From Phanerodontia chrysosporium (taxonomy: Eukaryota; Basidiomycota; Agaricomycetes; Polyporales; Phanerochaetaceae), in the NCBI GenBank assembly GCA_001910725.1, contig MJGA01000006.1, positions 1,240,001 to 1,304,000 of the forward strand: a stretch of 64,000 bases of DNA, read 5' to 3'. Positions 1 through 14,597 of the stretch are shown piece by piece. The position numbers and the translations under genes are program-made. The notes beneath the pieces are model-generated. The model worked only from the letters and a program-made list of their open reading frames with translations, was not told where the DNA came from and ran no database searches. Position 1 is the first letter of the stretch. Each line of letters begins with the position of its first letter.

Positions 1-1271
1 CAGCGGTGCCTGCTCTCACGATCTCGCAATGAAAAATGAAAAACTTCTTTCATCGCGCAGTCACTGTGCTTTCCTGCGGGCTATCCTACATCCAGAGCTA
101 CCTGCCTTGTTTGCAATGTTTGCTGAGTTTGCGGTGGGGCGGTGCACAGGCTGGACGTCCTGCGTGAGTCGCAATTGTCGTCAAGCGCCGACAGGCCCGT
201 TGTTGACGGCGTGCGGCGCGGCAGGTGCTCGCTAGTTCAGACTCACACAACTACGCCGCTTTGTGCAGACACGCGTCTATCATGCTAGTGATCTTTCCTG
301 CTGAGATGTGGGGGCGTGTGGAGGCGGGCGGGCGGGCGGGCGCGACTGTGAGGGAACTGCGTGCGAGAGCCGGACGCCGTTCTGCGTTGGCCGCACGCAT
401 GGCCGTGCTGCAGGACAGCGACAAGGAACACATGGAGGGGCAGGCCTCAGGGCTTTCGCGCCTGGTTTCTGTACCGTACAGAGGGGAACTTACGGGGTTG
501 CAAGCAGTGTGCGTTGCGATGTGCTACAGTAACGAAACAAGCCCGACGTGCAGCGCGGCAGTGCCACTGGGAAGCGACGCCTGGAGCCGCCGCTGAGCTA
601 TCCTGTCCAAAAGACTCGGCAATGGCCACACTACATGTTGTTGGTGCCATCAGAGGCGGCGCCGAGGGCGCACAGGCGGCGCTTCGCAGGTGCTTGGGGC
701 AACATGGAGGGATACCTACATGGGCTGGGCGGTGACTCGCAGGGCGGCCGTGGAATGATGGAGCGTGCAGGTCGGGTGGTCCAGACTTGGGCAGCAGCAG
801 CGCAGGCCGTCAGACCGAGTGCTCACCTCAGGCGCCCCGTCGCAGCCTCTCCGCCCCCGGCAGGCGTCCCAAGGACCTCCATCGCCACACCGCTCTGTTC
901 TGTCGTGCTTGCGTGCAAATGCAGCGAGCAACACGCGGGTTACTGCCGTGTTTAGTTGCGACGATGTGGGTGTGTCTGCTTCGTCGGCCCGTCTGGCTCG
1001 GGGCGCAGAGCAGTCAGCTGGAGGCGCACCTCGGCGGTCGGTCGTTGAGCTAGGCAGCACCGCAATAGAGGGAACGGCGGGGATGGCAGCGCCGCCAGCG
1101 TGCGTCGTCTTCCCGCCATTGAACCAGCACCGCCAGGGAGGCCTCGAGTGGCGGAGTACTCGCAAGGGAAGAGCTATTCGCGCTCGAGCGGGGTCGCCGT
1201 GTCGTGCATGGAGAGCGCGATAAGATGCCATGTTTATTGCGTGGAAAACAAGAAGAAGAAGAAGAGAAAAG

Positions 1272-1318
<47 letters not shown>

Positions 1319-2532
1319 AGCAAACGCACCAAACGGGTCATCTGGTTGCGGACGCGATGGACGTAAGCGCCGACGTCATGGCTGACGCGTAGAATGCGTC
1401 TGGATGGCGCTGAGCGCGAGCATCGGTTGGGGAGGTGCAACGACGTGCCCTGCCTGCAGCTCGAGAGGAGCGGGGTGGTCGGACGTTGTACATGTCTGCC
1501 TGTGGGTGCGCTAGGCGGCGGCAGCAGGTCGCAACCTGGCGTTTTACACCGGCGCACCTGCTGAGCAGATGCGGGTACTCGCTGTGGGACAGATGACGGC
1601 CTCGCATTGCCGGGCATGTGGCGTGCAGGCATGCACCCTTGGGCGCACCCTGTGCGTGCTACAGAAGGGCAAGAACGGCTTTGTGGCGCATGCGAGTGAC
1701 GCAAGGTGGGACATGCGATCACCGCTCCGCCAGACTGCGGACACCACGTGAGCACCTTCCCACCTCTGCCCCTGTCGGGCGGAAACCGCAGGCCAGAGGG
1801 GGTAGCGTTATCCACGACGACCTACGCGGCTTCAAAGCTTCGTATTCGCACTCCCATCAGGCGGATCAAGATATGAAAGGGTCTGAACCAAGACTCCGTC
1901 ACTCCGCGAGCCACCCCGACATGGTCGCGATGTCGCGCATGTTCACGCGAACCACACGCATGACCTTTTGGAAGCTGCCTCCATAGCCAGCAAGATTCTT
2001 GTTGGTATTTCCCTGCGCTAAGACAGCATTCGACTCGGACCGGGTCGAGCAATTTTTCTCACAGCTAAGCGACATCGATGCAGCCGCGTGAATCGCTGCA
2101 CCCAGAATGGGTACGAACTCGGGCATTTGTGCACTGCCAAGTCACTTTGCGGAAGATGACTAAAGCTTGTGTTCTTCTAGCAAAGTGCGCAGCAGCCTCC
2201 AATTACCCTCGGGAGGTTGCGAAGCGAACTATGTCGTTGACGCGATGCTCACTGCCAATATCAACCTACTGTTGCCTTGAACTCGTAGTCAGCTGCTAGG
2301 CATGACCCTTCTCGCTTCACACGAGGGCTTCCATGAGACCTACACTGCGCAAACACGATCCTGTTTTCTTGCGACGCAAATGTATGGCTTGGACAGTGCT
2401 ACAGATTCAAGGACATCGTTCGCACGTGCACACCCCCTCTCATTCAGCATGACCACCTATTACACTCACACGAAGCCTCACGCAGTGCCCCGTAACGACG
2501 CGGCATGGAACTTCAACGGGAACAAACACAAA
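1..2532. other. No recognisable gene
   Basis: Both strands hold only short overlapping open frames without family motifs or believable splice structure. The stretch is GC-rich and contains the homopolymer tract listed separately. I see no RNA gene or mobile-element end in it. Confidence 0.5.
1249..1317 (+). repeat. GAA-rich microsatellite running into a 46-base A tract
   Basis: A short (AAG)n stretch passes into an uninterrupted A run at 1272-1317. No reverse transcriptase or target duplication is visible beside it, so I treat it as a simple repeat and not a retroposon tail. Its exact length is unreliable in any sequencing method. Confidence 0.9.
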
Positions 2533-3795
2533 ATGTCTTTTCCAGCCTACGAACCAGAGATCATCATTGCGTGCGTCGCAGGTACACATCTTCCCCTCGC
2601 CAAAACTGACTCATCCTCCAGAGTCATGGGAGCCACAGGCTCTGGAAAGTCCACGGTACGGGCTCTAGGATATCGCGAGGAAGAGTGCGGCTCGTCAACC
2701 TGCTCAGCGGCTCGAAGCTTGCTATAGGTCAAGGTCTCAAGTCGTCCACTACGCATTCGAATCGTGTGGCAAGCTCGTCACGCTCATTTTTGGGACCCCA
2801 GGCTTCGACGACACGACTGTCTCAGATACGAATATGGTATATTGAAGATGATCACCGTGTACCTATCCAGCACGTAGGTTTCAGGCCCGCCTCCGCACGC
2901 TCATTCTAAAGTCAGGTATCAGAGTGGCCGTAAGCTCAGTGGCCAAATCTGCATGCACTGCATCATCGATGTGCGCATGGGCGGCGTCTCCCGGCGCAAC
3001 ATGAACATGTTCCGCAAGCTCTGTGGCGACGAGACGCTGCAGAACGTGGCGCTCGTCACAAACATGTGGGGGCCCGCGCCCCGAGCTAGGGGTGGCGCAC
3101 GAGGACGAGCTGCGGGCCGACGAGCTGCGGGCCGACGAGCTGCTGTTCAAGTCCATGCTGGACCGCGGCGTGGCGATGCTCCGGCACGACAGCGGCCTCG
3201 CGAGCGTGGAAACGATTCTCGCGCGCCATGCGGGTAACCGCCCGCACTGGACGCTACGCATCCAGCGCGTCGATGAGCACCATCACCTCGCGGAGACGGC
3301 GCCGGGCGCCGGGCGGGGATCGCGAGCTCGCGAAGCTGCGTCAGAAACACGTCGAGGAGCTTGCGGATACCCGGAAAGGCATGGAGCAGGCGCTTGCAGA
3401 AAAGGACGAGCTCGCGTTTCGCGAGCTCGAGCAGGCCCGGGCTCAACTCCTCGAGAGCGTGCAGAGGATCGCGAGCGCTCGTCGAAGGAGTACGCTGACG
3501 AGAAGGCGAAGGCTGCCGAACGCGTGCGCCAAATCGAGGAGGCTCTCGATATGGAGAAGGTCGAGTGAGAAAATTAAAGCGGCAGCGCGAGATTGCGCGA
3601 CTGCAGGAGGACTTGGAGAGCAGCCGTGTGTCGAACGCTGCAGAGCGAGCCATGGAGCAACAGCTGCAGGCGCTTAAGAGCAAGCAACCTCGTGGTAGCT
3701 TTGTTAGCAGGTTTGGACCTACGTTAGATGCTCTCTTCGGGATTATCAAGGCACTAGCTACAGTTGCATCATCATCTCACGTTTTCGTGTCTTGA
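2533..3795 (+). pseudogene. Decayed P-loop GTPase-like (AIG1-type G domain) gene with coiled-coil tail
   Basis: The ATG at 2533 opens a short exon; removing an intron at 2571-2621 gives a Walker A loop, GATGSGKST. A second intron begins at about 2655. Family hallmarks follow in order but in changing frames: a GSKLAIGQGLKS segment, a G3-like TPGFDDTT motif, an MGGVSRRN...MFRKLCGDETLQNVALVTNMWG block at 2959-3070 (NKxD-equivalent region), then a long Glu/Arg/Lys-rich coiled coil ending with the stop near 3795. Reading through needs at least four frame changes (near 2765, 2840, 3075 and 3310, with another in the coiled coil), and the TPGF motif carries an extra residue. The family is abundant in agaricomycetes and is presumed to bind GTP or ATP; its function is poorly known. 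I read this copy as dead. Confidence 0.7.
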
Positions 3796-4040
3796 GAATG
3801 TCAGTGACAATCTTGCGTTTATCGCGTGGAACTGAAGAGTCAGAGGGTCGCGGCCCTGACCCGTAATCTTCTGGAGATTAGTCTCGGCCCCTCGTGAACT
3901 TTCCTTGCGCTTGCAGCTTGGCTCGCCTCCAGCCCATTGAATTTCGGAAGAGGTGAGGCCGTCGTTCCTCCATATGGAACTCACTGCCGCCATCAATTGA
4001 TGGATGGCTGCAGTCCTGCGCCTTGCAAACTCGCACCACC

Positions 4041-5419
4041 ATGGCCGACGTCCCTGACGCTGTCGCAACGTCCTCCGTTCCGCAATGCAGCACATCTCTC
4101 CGAATTCACGCTCAGACTCTGATCTCTGAGCTCCCTCAGGAACTTCTTGAGTGCATCTTCCTGGAGTTCGTACGCGACGGTCGCGACAGTCCCATCGTCC
4201 TCACCCATGTCTGTCGCCTTTGGAGAGAGCTAACGAACGAGTTAGGCGGTCTTTGGCGGCACATAGACCTTCAGAATCCTGAGCAAGCAAAGCATCACTT
4301 ATCACACTCTCACCGGCACACGCTCGACGTCGTCTGGCTCAACAGAAGCTACGGACCAGGCGCACGTCAAGATGACTATCGTCAATGGCTCTGGTCGTGT
4401 TCCTACCGATTCGCAACCTTGAACCTCGTACACATGTCCAAGACTCTACGTGCCATCTTCCAGGACATGTCGTCTTCTCTTCCCGAGCTTGCAGAACTTA
4501 TCGTCATCGGTCAGGACATCTCCTTGCATTTGCGCGTCACTGTCAGGATTCACTCTCAAATGCCTAAATTGAGGAGATTGAGCCTTTCGTGAGTTGCATA
4601 CTTCTCGCACGCGGTCTTGACTAAATGGCCTCATAGCCACATCAGAGTCACCGCGGACGACCTGCTTCAAGTCCTCACCCAATGTCCGGCTGTGGAGAAC
4701 CTAGACCTCGTCGACATCACCCTGGCCTTTACTGCCGCGAACATTAGGCAAATCATGGGTCAGCCTTCTATCTCACTAGCTCAACTCGACGAGATGAGAC
4801 TCGTATCGATCCGATCGCCAGCGCAATGCTTCATCCTCAGCCGAATTATCTTCCCACCCCGATCGTCTTTGTTTGTCTGCGAGGCGACGAACCAGTTTCT
4901 CTCCCACACCGCGCTGTATCACCGAGTCCCCGTACGCCTGGAGCCTTGCTTCACCGTTATGACAGTTGGAAGCTACTCAATATTACTCTCCGAGGCTCGC
5001 CACGGCAGGGGATGCGCTTTAACGCTGGAAATTATGGTGAATACGGAGCAAGACTGGCTCGAAATCTTTTCTCTTTCAATGCAAGGCCAAACTCTGTCTG
5101 CTGTGCACGTCTTGGAGCTCCCCAGGCCAATCGAACACGCTCGCTTTGACGTCGGTACTCTCCTCGACCGTCTACATGCTTTGCAGGTTGTTCGGATACG
5201 TGCAGATACTGGAGATCTGACAGAGATGAGTGTGGAAGACTTTCGAATGAAGTGGGCCCTTTGTATTGGCACTCGTGGAGCACCTGCTAACTCAACCTTC
5301 TGCTAGATACGTCCTATGCCAGACGTCGACTTCGGTGGGAACACAACACTGATGCGCGATATGTGAACTGGTGTGCCGTTATCCGTTGCCCGAACCCGCA
5401 CAGCCTCGTATCCGTGTAG
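4041..5419 (+). CDS. F-box-type protein, three exons
   Basis: The start is the ATG at 4041 in a strong context (CACCATGG). Exons are 4041-4588, 4637-5262 and 5307-5419, with introns of 48 and 44 bp; the second has a GCTAAC branch site and keeps an open frame to the TAG at 5417. The N-terminus carries an F-box-like segment (ISELPQELLECIFLEFV, then an LTHVCRLWRELTNE helix), the pattern by which F-box proteins bind Skp1 in SCF ubiquitin ligases. The rest (about 430 aa in total) is the variable, leucine-rich region typical of the large agaricomycete F-box families and has no clear repeat register. Substrate unknown. The third exon is inferred from splice signals and could be wrong. Confidence 0.75.
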
Positions 5420-5695
5420 AGGTAGTCGACTGTAGCTCGCCGGCATACATGCTCTCGCGCGCAGGCGATGAATTGATGTTGAAGGTCATACGGTGTCTTC
5501 TCGGCCTCTTCTGGCACCTGTGGCGTATCGTAAGCCTCTCTTGCATGTATCATACCCAGTAGCTAATAGGTATGAATTCTTTCTAGGTGCTCCTTTGGTG
5601 GCACAGTTCAAGCCCCGATCAGACGGGTCACAGCATCGAAGATAGCCATCACGCATCTCTCTCTCCACCTTTTCCCAAGCATCGTTTTCGCACAC
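5420..5695. other. Short intergenic stretch
   Basis: It lies between the F-box stop and the TA target of the downstream transposon. No coding or RNA signal is seen. Confidence 0.5.
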
Positions 5696-5697
5696 TA

Positions 5698-5773
5698 CAG
5701 TGCCTTGCATAAAAACCCGCACTCTGCTGATTTCCGTGCGATATTTGTTCTGTACAAATATTGCCTTCTCTGG
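5698..5773 (+). repeat. Left terminal inverted repeat of the mariner-type element
   Basis: About 76 bp matching the reverse complement of 6856-6930, with one inserted base and a few substitutions; the outer 31 bases are identical. Confidence 0.9.
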
Positions 5774-6855
5774 TAGTAGCTGGTCACCGATGGTCACAGA
5801 AGGTCACACTGCCTTTGGCGGAGTGCGCGCGCCCGTGAACATGAAGGGTAATACTGTTAGCGGCCCCCTGCGGTCCCTTGGTAAATGAGCCATGTCAGTG
5901 TCGACGGTTTCATTCTCGTGGCGACTTCATGTTGTAAGTTATGTGCTGCCAGCCTCAATTCTTGATGGCGGCCCGCGCAACATACAGGGCCTCGACGGCG
6001 CCAAGTCTCGTGGGTGCACGGGTGCTCGACCGCAGCTACTGGGACTGCTTTGCCAGTCCCTCTTGCACTCATGGCCATGGAATATGGGTGACATGATGGG
6101 CTCCGGAGCCATCATGTCACTGGCACCACAGGTACTCAAGTACACCTGCCGGAGGCGCACCGTTGCATCCTCATTTGTGAACAGGTCAAGAGGTGTGCTA
6201 CTGCCTTGTCGCTCTTCATGATACAAAAGGGATAGATGCGGAGGGCAAGCTTGCCAACCACGACTTCACCACAGACTCAATGTTTCAGTTTCTCAGCTTG
6301 CAGCTGTTAAAATTATATAGACTTACTTGTAGTAAAGTAAAGGAGTTAATAGACTTGTTCGCGCAGGTAAAGACGAGTGAACGGATGAGGACGACGGGGA
6401 TGGCGTCCTCGACCCTGTATTTATACCCTAGCTACATACACGTCGAGGAAAGCTACAGAAAATGACGTATAATACCTAGAATATTTGCTCGCTGTCTAGA
6501 GCAGCGAGCTCACGTAAGAGTGGCGCGGTAGAACGTGTCTACCGAGCAGGAGGTGCGGGGGCGGCCTGCGCGCACGGCGCAGAGTCCTCCGGGTCCGCGG
6601 TGTCAGGGGTCTGACAGGCGCGCGCCGCCCGCCCGCGCATGTCGCGCGTCGGTCTCACGCCCGCTCTTCAACAGCAGCATTACTCGGCATCGCCAAGGGT
6701 AAGGCTGGTAGACTTCTTAAGCTTTATCAATACTGTGCCCAGCGGCTTGCTCAGATGACTGAGGCTTTCTCTACTCTGTGCATCTTCTGCACCTCTGTGA
6801 CTTGGCGTGACATTACCGGCCTCTGCCGCAATCGCCGCTGTGACCTATATTTTCA

Positions 6856-6930
6856 CCAGAAATGGTAATATTTGTACAGAACAAACATCGCACGGAAATC
6901 AGAGAGTGCGGGTTTTTATGCAAGGCACTG
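6856..6930 (-). repeat. Right terminal inverted repeat of the mariner-type element
   Basis: Inverted partner of 5698-5773. It ends ...GGCACTG, followed by TA. Confidence 0.9.
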
Positions 6931-7097
6931 TAGGCAGTGAACTGTCAAGATCATGCAAACCTCCAGCGCCCTGATGGCCAACTAATGATGGCCAGTATTC
7001 TTTTATGTATCGGACTCAGTGTCCGCCCACGGGCGGTGACCCCTGAACGCCCCCAGAGTCCAGTGGTCTGCAGTATCGCAGCGACTACACCGTGCCT

Positions 7098-8758
7098 ATG
7101 CCTGCCATGCGCCACCCATACGCCAACCCGGACGGCTTCGGCTGGTCACACTCCACAGAAGTATTCGACAGCTGGCTGCAGTTGTCGCCAGCAGAAGAGC
7201 TCGCGCCACAGCAGTCGCGACTTGCGCCCTATGGGTACCGCACAGGTCATTTCCATTCGTCTCCGCCCTCGGATCGTACCTCGGAAGAGTCAAGGCGTGT
7301 CGTCACCCACATGCCGCCCGACTCGTTCGAGGGCTCGCCCGGACATTATGTAAAGCACTCCGGTTCGGCGACGCTTCTGTTGACCGGACAGGAGGAGGGC
7401 ATGCCCGTGCCGGAGTACACGACTGGTGCGACCGTCGAAGGCATACTCGTCGTCGCCAGGCCGTCGAGCCTGCTGGCCTTTCAAGTCAGGGTCAGTGTGC
7501 TATGTCCTCAGCGTATAGGTTGACTCACTTCTGGTTTGACAAAACCAAGGTAGAGGGCAGGATGCTGTTGGATGAAGTGGGAGGGAGTGGTGTTCTTTCG
7601 TCGCAGCTCGTGGACGACCTGGCGTTCGAGTGGGACGCGGATCGGCATGCCACCTTCCCAAGCAAAGTCACGTTTCGATATACGCTGCCTACCCATTATA
7701 CCCATCATCTCACTGGCGAACGTTTTCGTTTACCCTCGAGCTACAGCATGCATCTTGACGGGGTACCAGGGCTCAACATAGATATCTCGTACGCCGTCGC
7801 GGTGTATCTTACGCAAACTCGGAGCAGGGCGAATTGGTGGCGAAAGAGTACCAGGTGCGCTCGATTGTGCTAGTTTCATGCTTATGACTGATTACCTCGT
7901 TGCAGGCTACGCGTGCCATTCATCTATAGGGAACTAACACGTCCAGCGCTGGCCGGCCCCTTTGGGACCGTGTTCACCAAATCCCCAACGGTACCTCGCA
8001 CGGTCTTCCAATACACTGCACGATCATTGCGACGAAGCTGTGATAACATCAGGGTGGAGGTGCGTCTGCTGTCGTTCAGTCTTCGCTGCTCTCACACGAT
8101 TGAGTAGTTGTATCTACCACACGGGCAAATTTGTTCCTTGTGCGAGCCAATCCCCTTCTCAGTCACATTCTTTGCATCTGAGGAGATTCTGTCCAAATAC
8201 GCCTCCTTCCAACCACCGCCTGGGTCCTTCCACCCATTTACTACGCCTGATGAAGGGCCTAATTCTGCAAAGGGTCAGCTATTCGGCCGCATCGTATCGC
8301 CAGTACGATTGGAACTCCACAGGCGAACACAGGTCGACGTCCTAGCCGCGAACCAACAGGCGGGGCCGGCACGTATGTCCAAGGCACGAGCGGATTTGGT
8401 GGCGACGGAGACACTTGCCACGGGCGTCACACACGATGCGCAGAGGAGCGTGCACTCGGTAGTGTGGACCGGACATGTCCTCGTCCCCAGCCGTGTCGGC
8501 TGCGGCGGGTTTGTGGCGAAGGGCATCAGGGTGACGGTGCGCAGCTGTCTTCTTCCTCCGGGGTCCTCTCACGGGTCTGAGAATGTTTCATCCCCTCTCC
8601 GCCTGCCGCAGGACCATTTGGTGCTCACGCTCGCACACCCAGCCCCAATGCGCAGCGAGTACGCGGAGTTCTACCAGAGCGTGCCGGTGCGCCTCACGAC
8701 GGATACGCACGACTGCAGCCCTGGCGTCGTCTCGATTTCGGGGTGGTCGGATCCGTAG
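7098..8758 (+). CDS. Arrestin-like protein (first of a tandem pair)
   Basis: Five exons are read: 7098-about 7488, about 7530-7854, 7906-8059, 8108-8536 and 8612-8758, with a TAG at 8756. Introns 7855-7905 and 8060-8107 are firm. Intron 1 is approximate. The 75 bp intron 8537-8611 is in frame and could be retained. The product (about 490 aa) reads as a two-lobed beta-sandwich arrestin N/C fold: a GATVEGILVVARP strand, a FRYTLP...LTGERFRLPSSYSMHLDGVPG block, a DISYAVAVYLT strand, then VPFIYRELTRPALAGPF and LYLPHGQICSLCEPIPFSVTFFA. Fungal arrestin-like proteins act as cargo or ubiquitin-ligase adaptors, but this basidiomycete subfamily is uncharacterised. The ATG at 7107 is an alternative start. 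A related gene follows at 9459. Confidence 0.7.
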
Positions 8759-9458
8759 CGCGGCAGGCACGGATGTGCCTTGGTCCTGGGGCCTTGGCGG
8801 CGAGGCCCTCGAAGGCGACCCATAAGTTGTTAAGCTACCCATGCTCAATTGGTTCCTGTATCCGCAGTGTTGGCGTATGGGCGCATCGATCTCTCTTGCG
8901 CCACGGCGCTGGGCTTCATATGCTGCTCCATGGGTTATTTCCGTGACGTTGCGATAGCACTCGAATCAAAGTTTATTGCACAGCCTCTGTTGTAAGTTTG
9001 TGCGAAATGCAGCGGGTTATTCAGAGTACCAGTTGAGAACTGCCCGCATAGGTGTGAGCTGTACGTCCGGATGGTGTCTATGTGGGTGCAAGGGCTGCGG
9101 ATACGAGCCCGGTGAGAGGATCTCTGAAGCTATTCGGCCGCTGGTGGCAGGGGTCTGGGCGCTCGGCGCGGAGGAGAGACATCGGAAGGAGAGACATCTC
9201 TTGCGCGAGAACAGCAAGGTTGGGACAGCGTGCGACAGCATTCACACCGCATGTGCACAAGAGAGAGCGAAAGACGGGTGTGTGTTTCTAGTCTCTGAGA
9301 AACAGCTCGTGGAGCGCTACCATGAGTCACGACGCTGATGAGGCGTTCGAGGCACCATATGGCTCCGCGGGCGAGGCGGGGCAAACACCAGCCCGGCCTA
9401 TGAAAACCACTTCCTGCGACGCCGGATTCCGACCTTCCTGGGCTCCTTTCTTCTCCCC
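8759..9458. other. Intergenic region between the arrestin-like genes
   Basis: No coding pattern, RNA gene or repeat is recognised. It presumably holds the 3' end of the upstream gene and the promoter of the downstream one. Confidence 0.5.
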
Positions 9459-11143
9459 ATGTCCACCACCAGCCTCCCCAGCTACACCGCGCCCCTCCTC
9501 GGCCGCACCCCGTCGTACACCGCCGAGCCGCAGGCCTTTGAGCAGCGTCTCGCGCTCAATGTCCTCCGCCCCCGGCCCTCGGGCGAGTTCACAAAGCAGT
9601 CCAAGGGCGGCGGCATCAGCCTGAGGCTCTTTGCCCAGGAGGACGGCGCCACACTGCCGACGTACGGACACGGGCCTCCATTGAAGGCACCATCGAGGTT
9701 GCGAGGCCGGAGGGCGTGAACGCAGTAGAGGTCAAGGTATGTCTCCGCAGTCACCGCAGACACGCAGGAGTACTGAGTGCATGTACAGATCAAGGGTATC
9801 CTGAGGCTCAAGGAGATCGCTGAAGGCGGCACCGTCACACATGAACTCGCGCTCACTAGGGTCTCCCTGTGGAGCAAGGACAGGGACGGCGGTCGGTGTC
9901 CTACATCTCTCCCATTCGCCTGAGCCTTCCCCCTACGTTCAGCGATGGAAAGACGAATATGTGCGTGAACGTTACCCTCCAGAATGCCATCGGACACTCA
10001 TGAAGCGTCAGCCCCTACCGCCAACGTTCGAAGCGCATCTATCAGGGCTTCCAGGGTTCAGGGCAAATGTGGACTATTCCGTGTCCGCAACGGTGGACAG
10101 AGGATGGTCAAGAAGGCTGCGTCGTCTATCTTTCCAAAACAACAGACGGAGTAAGTTTGGCTTCGTGCAGGGGTGCGCCATGCGCTCACATCATGCAGCA
10201 CATCGGTGTCCACCGACTTCATCTACTTTCCCCGATCGCGACCAGCTCTGCCATTACCCCCACCTATGATGCTGACCAACACAAAGCCGGGGGTGCTGGA
10301 GAACTCGGACTGGCGCTGCTTCGAGAGTCGAATTCCCGCTAGAACGCCCGGTGTGACTGACATCACCACAAAGGTGTGCACCTTCTTTCTGCAGTGCTCC
10401 CGACCACGGCCTTACTGGCTCGTATTCGCAGCTATACATTCCGGCTTCGCGGGTATTCTGCATGTCCGAGCCGATACCGTTCCACTTGTCGCTCGTATCC
10501 TCGGCGTATTCCCTCGCGGCGTTCATGCCATATGGTCCCACGGCGTCATTGTTGGCTCCCCACAAGCAGCACACGCAGATACAGCTTTTGCGCCAGTCCA
10601 TCGTGGACGTAAGGTGCGCAGCGCGCCTTATGACCTGCGAGCGCATGGATAGCTAATTCGCGATAGAAACTCGGTCGTCTTCGGCACGAAGACTGACATC
10701 TGGCGTGTCACCTGTATCGGAAAGGGCACCTTTGCTCGTGGTGTAGGTCTACTTTAATGCCGTCGTTTGTAGACTCGTCTAACTCATTCGTTTGTAGTCC
10801 GATGGTGCTGACTTCATCTCCTTCGTCGGTGAGATCCAGATATCGGATGACTTGAGAATTCCCGGCTTCAAAGCAGGAGGCCTTTCAATACGGGTATGTG
10901 CTCATCTGATATCCAGACATGCTAGCAGCATCATGGTTATTTTAGGACTCTATCCTCTTGACTATGGTGCCCCCGGACGTCACAAGGTCGCCCTTTGATG
11001 AGCTACGCTGCGTTGTTCCTATCAGGCTCACAACAGATCCGTGGACGAACGACGGCAGCACAACGTTTGAACCATCGGAATACTCATCACCGTCCAGTGA
11101 AGAAGACGCGGCCTCGCAAAGGTTCGCCGAATTCCGCGGCTAA
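9459..11143 (+). CDS. Arrestin-like protein (second of the pair), reading frame broken in its first half
   Basis: The ATG at 9459 starts exon 1. The arrestin pattern runs through the locus: IEGTIEVARPEGVNAVEVK, IKGILRLKEIAEGG, LPPTFEAHLSGLPGFRANVDYSVSA, STDFIYFPRSRP, FCMSEPIPFHLSLVSSAYSL and a C-terminal SILLTMVPPDVTRSPFDELR...IRLTT block ending at the stop just after EFRG. An intron at 9737-9788 and another before 10198 are convincing. Joining the conserved segments needs one extra base near 9683 (a G run), 9926 (a C run), probably 10013 (a C run) and near 10105. All look like single-base losses, whereas everything after about 10200 is intact. This is either a young pseudogene or a good gene with consensus errors. 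Confidence 0.6.
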
Positions 11144-11827
11144 CTACCACCATACCGTTTCCTGTATGGTATGGCCACTTGTAACGCAGCTCACGGACTG
11201 CCTTCCTCCAACCTACCCGTGGTGGAGTGTAAAGCTTATTGGTTGTATCGTTTGTAATTCTTGATACCCTTCCGCGCACACGCTGGGATGTGCTTTAGGC
11301 CAAGCACGACCGGCCGGCCTGGAGTACTTCGTCAACGAAAATCGTTGCTTATGACACGTGTTTTAGACTTCTCCGCGTCTCTTCGCCATAGTGGGCATAA
11401 ACAGTGCAAGGGCGAGTGACGGGTCCGCGACAGGCTGCGCCGATGAATGTTCTCGCTGGATGTGCTGACCTTCTGGGATTGGCGGGCGGCTTTCGTGGCC
11501 AGGTCTCGCCTGTCCCAGCCGCCCTCTTGTTCTGGCGCATGCTCGCAAGTCTGACACGGCCGTGTGGTGTGTCGGCTTCTGACTGCTGCCCGCACGCTGT
11601 CCGGGCCAAATCTTGTTCGTGATTGGCGTGATGGACGGCGCGGCGCATGGTCGACGCCCGGAGAATCATAGCGCACCAGACAAGTGACCCGTCGGCAACG
11701 CGTCCCAGGATCCGCTCGTCCTAAATTTGCGTGCTACGACAGCCAGCTGACTGCTCGCTGCCGACGTATATAAGCTCGGTGCGTGCGCCGCGCTGCCCAT
11801 CGTGCCCAGTGAGCCCGCGCTCAAGCC
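11144..11827. promoter_or_regulatory. Upstream region of the glucoamylase gene with a TATA box
   Basis: There is no gene in this stretch. A TATATAAG box lies at 11767-11774, 54 bp ahead of the glucoamylase ATG, a sensible core-promoter distance for a highly expressed fungal secreted enzyme. I did not identify specific carbon-regulator sites with confidence. Confidence 0.6.
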
Positions 11828-13871
<2,044 letters not shown>

Positions 13872-14597
13872 ACGCCACAGGTGTCTGGTATCACCAGGAA
13901 AAAATGTCTACATTATAGAAGTATAGATCGTGCAGTGAAAGAGCAGTCGCTCTGTGTCCGTCCTCTTTTGCTCCAGGTTCGTGCCTAGTCCTAAAGTGGT
14001 CAGTACCGCGATGCGAAAGATGTCGTCTAGTCTTGACCTGAAAAGGGAGCCTTCCTTGAGAATCCGCTTTGTGGCTTTGCATTCCATTTCGTTCAGGCGC
14101 GTACATACCCGGGTAAAGGTGTCTGGCTTCGCAGAATAACCGTTAGCGGGCTAGCGATAGAGAGTGGCTTGCCAGAAGCGAAAAAGGAGTAGAATTGGCG
14201 GCGCGCTATCTCTCTTTGCGAGACTGCAAGCTAGTACATATTTTGCTTCGATGCAATTAGTGCTGGTTCAGCCCAGCGGGCCCTGGGCCGCGCTGTCTCC
14301 TAGAATGGACCGCTACGCGCAACCTCCTAAATAATCGGCGTTAGGGCCCGAGGGCGCGATTGCACAGCTCGGGGGTATACAGGAGTCGAGTGCGGCTTCG
14401 AGAGCGATGCTGGAACGTCCGAGTGACGCTGTGCGTTACGGTGACGTGACCACATATGTCACCATCACGCGCGGGGCGACCCTGGGCCGGACATTAATGA
14501 GCCTGGCCTGCAGCACACCCTTTCCTTACCGCATACACACACATCCTCATCCTCACCTCCGTCACTTTCCTTCTATAACCCTCGAGCGACTGTGTAG
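13872..14597. other. Intergenic, no gene seen
   Basis: It lies between the glucoamylase stop and the RING gene start. A pyrimidine-rich stretch (about 14500-14590) precedes the next ATG, as is common at agaricomycete transcription starts. Nothing else is recognisable. Confidence 0.5.

Larger units (their letters stand above)
5698..6930. mobile_element. Non-autonomous Tc1/mariner-type DNA transposon (1.23 kb)
   Basis: The ends are long terminal inverted repeats beginning CAGTGCCTTGCATAAAAA, and TA dinucleotides flank both sides (5696-5697 and 6931-6932), the target duplication expected of Tc1/mariner transposition. The CAGTGCCTTGC outer end also resembles Tc1-like termini. The interior has no open frame long enough for the roughly 340 aa DD34-type transposase and no recognisable DDE motif, so the copy must depend on a transposase elsewhere. 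The interior is mixed: a GC-rich patch at about 6540-6660 beside AT-richer sequence. Confidence 0.85.

Noticed and set aside
1250..1317. Poly(A) as the tail of a LINE or processed gene copy
   Set aside because: No RT, gene similarity or flanking duplication was seen.
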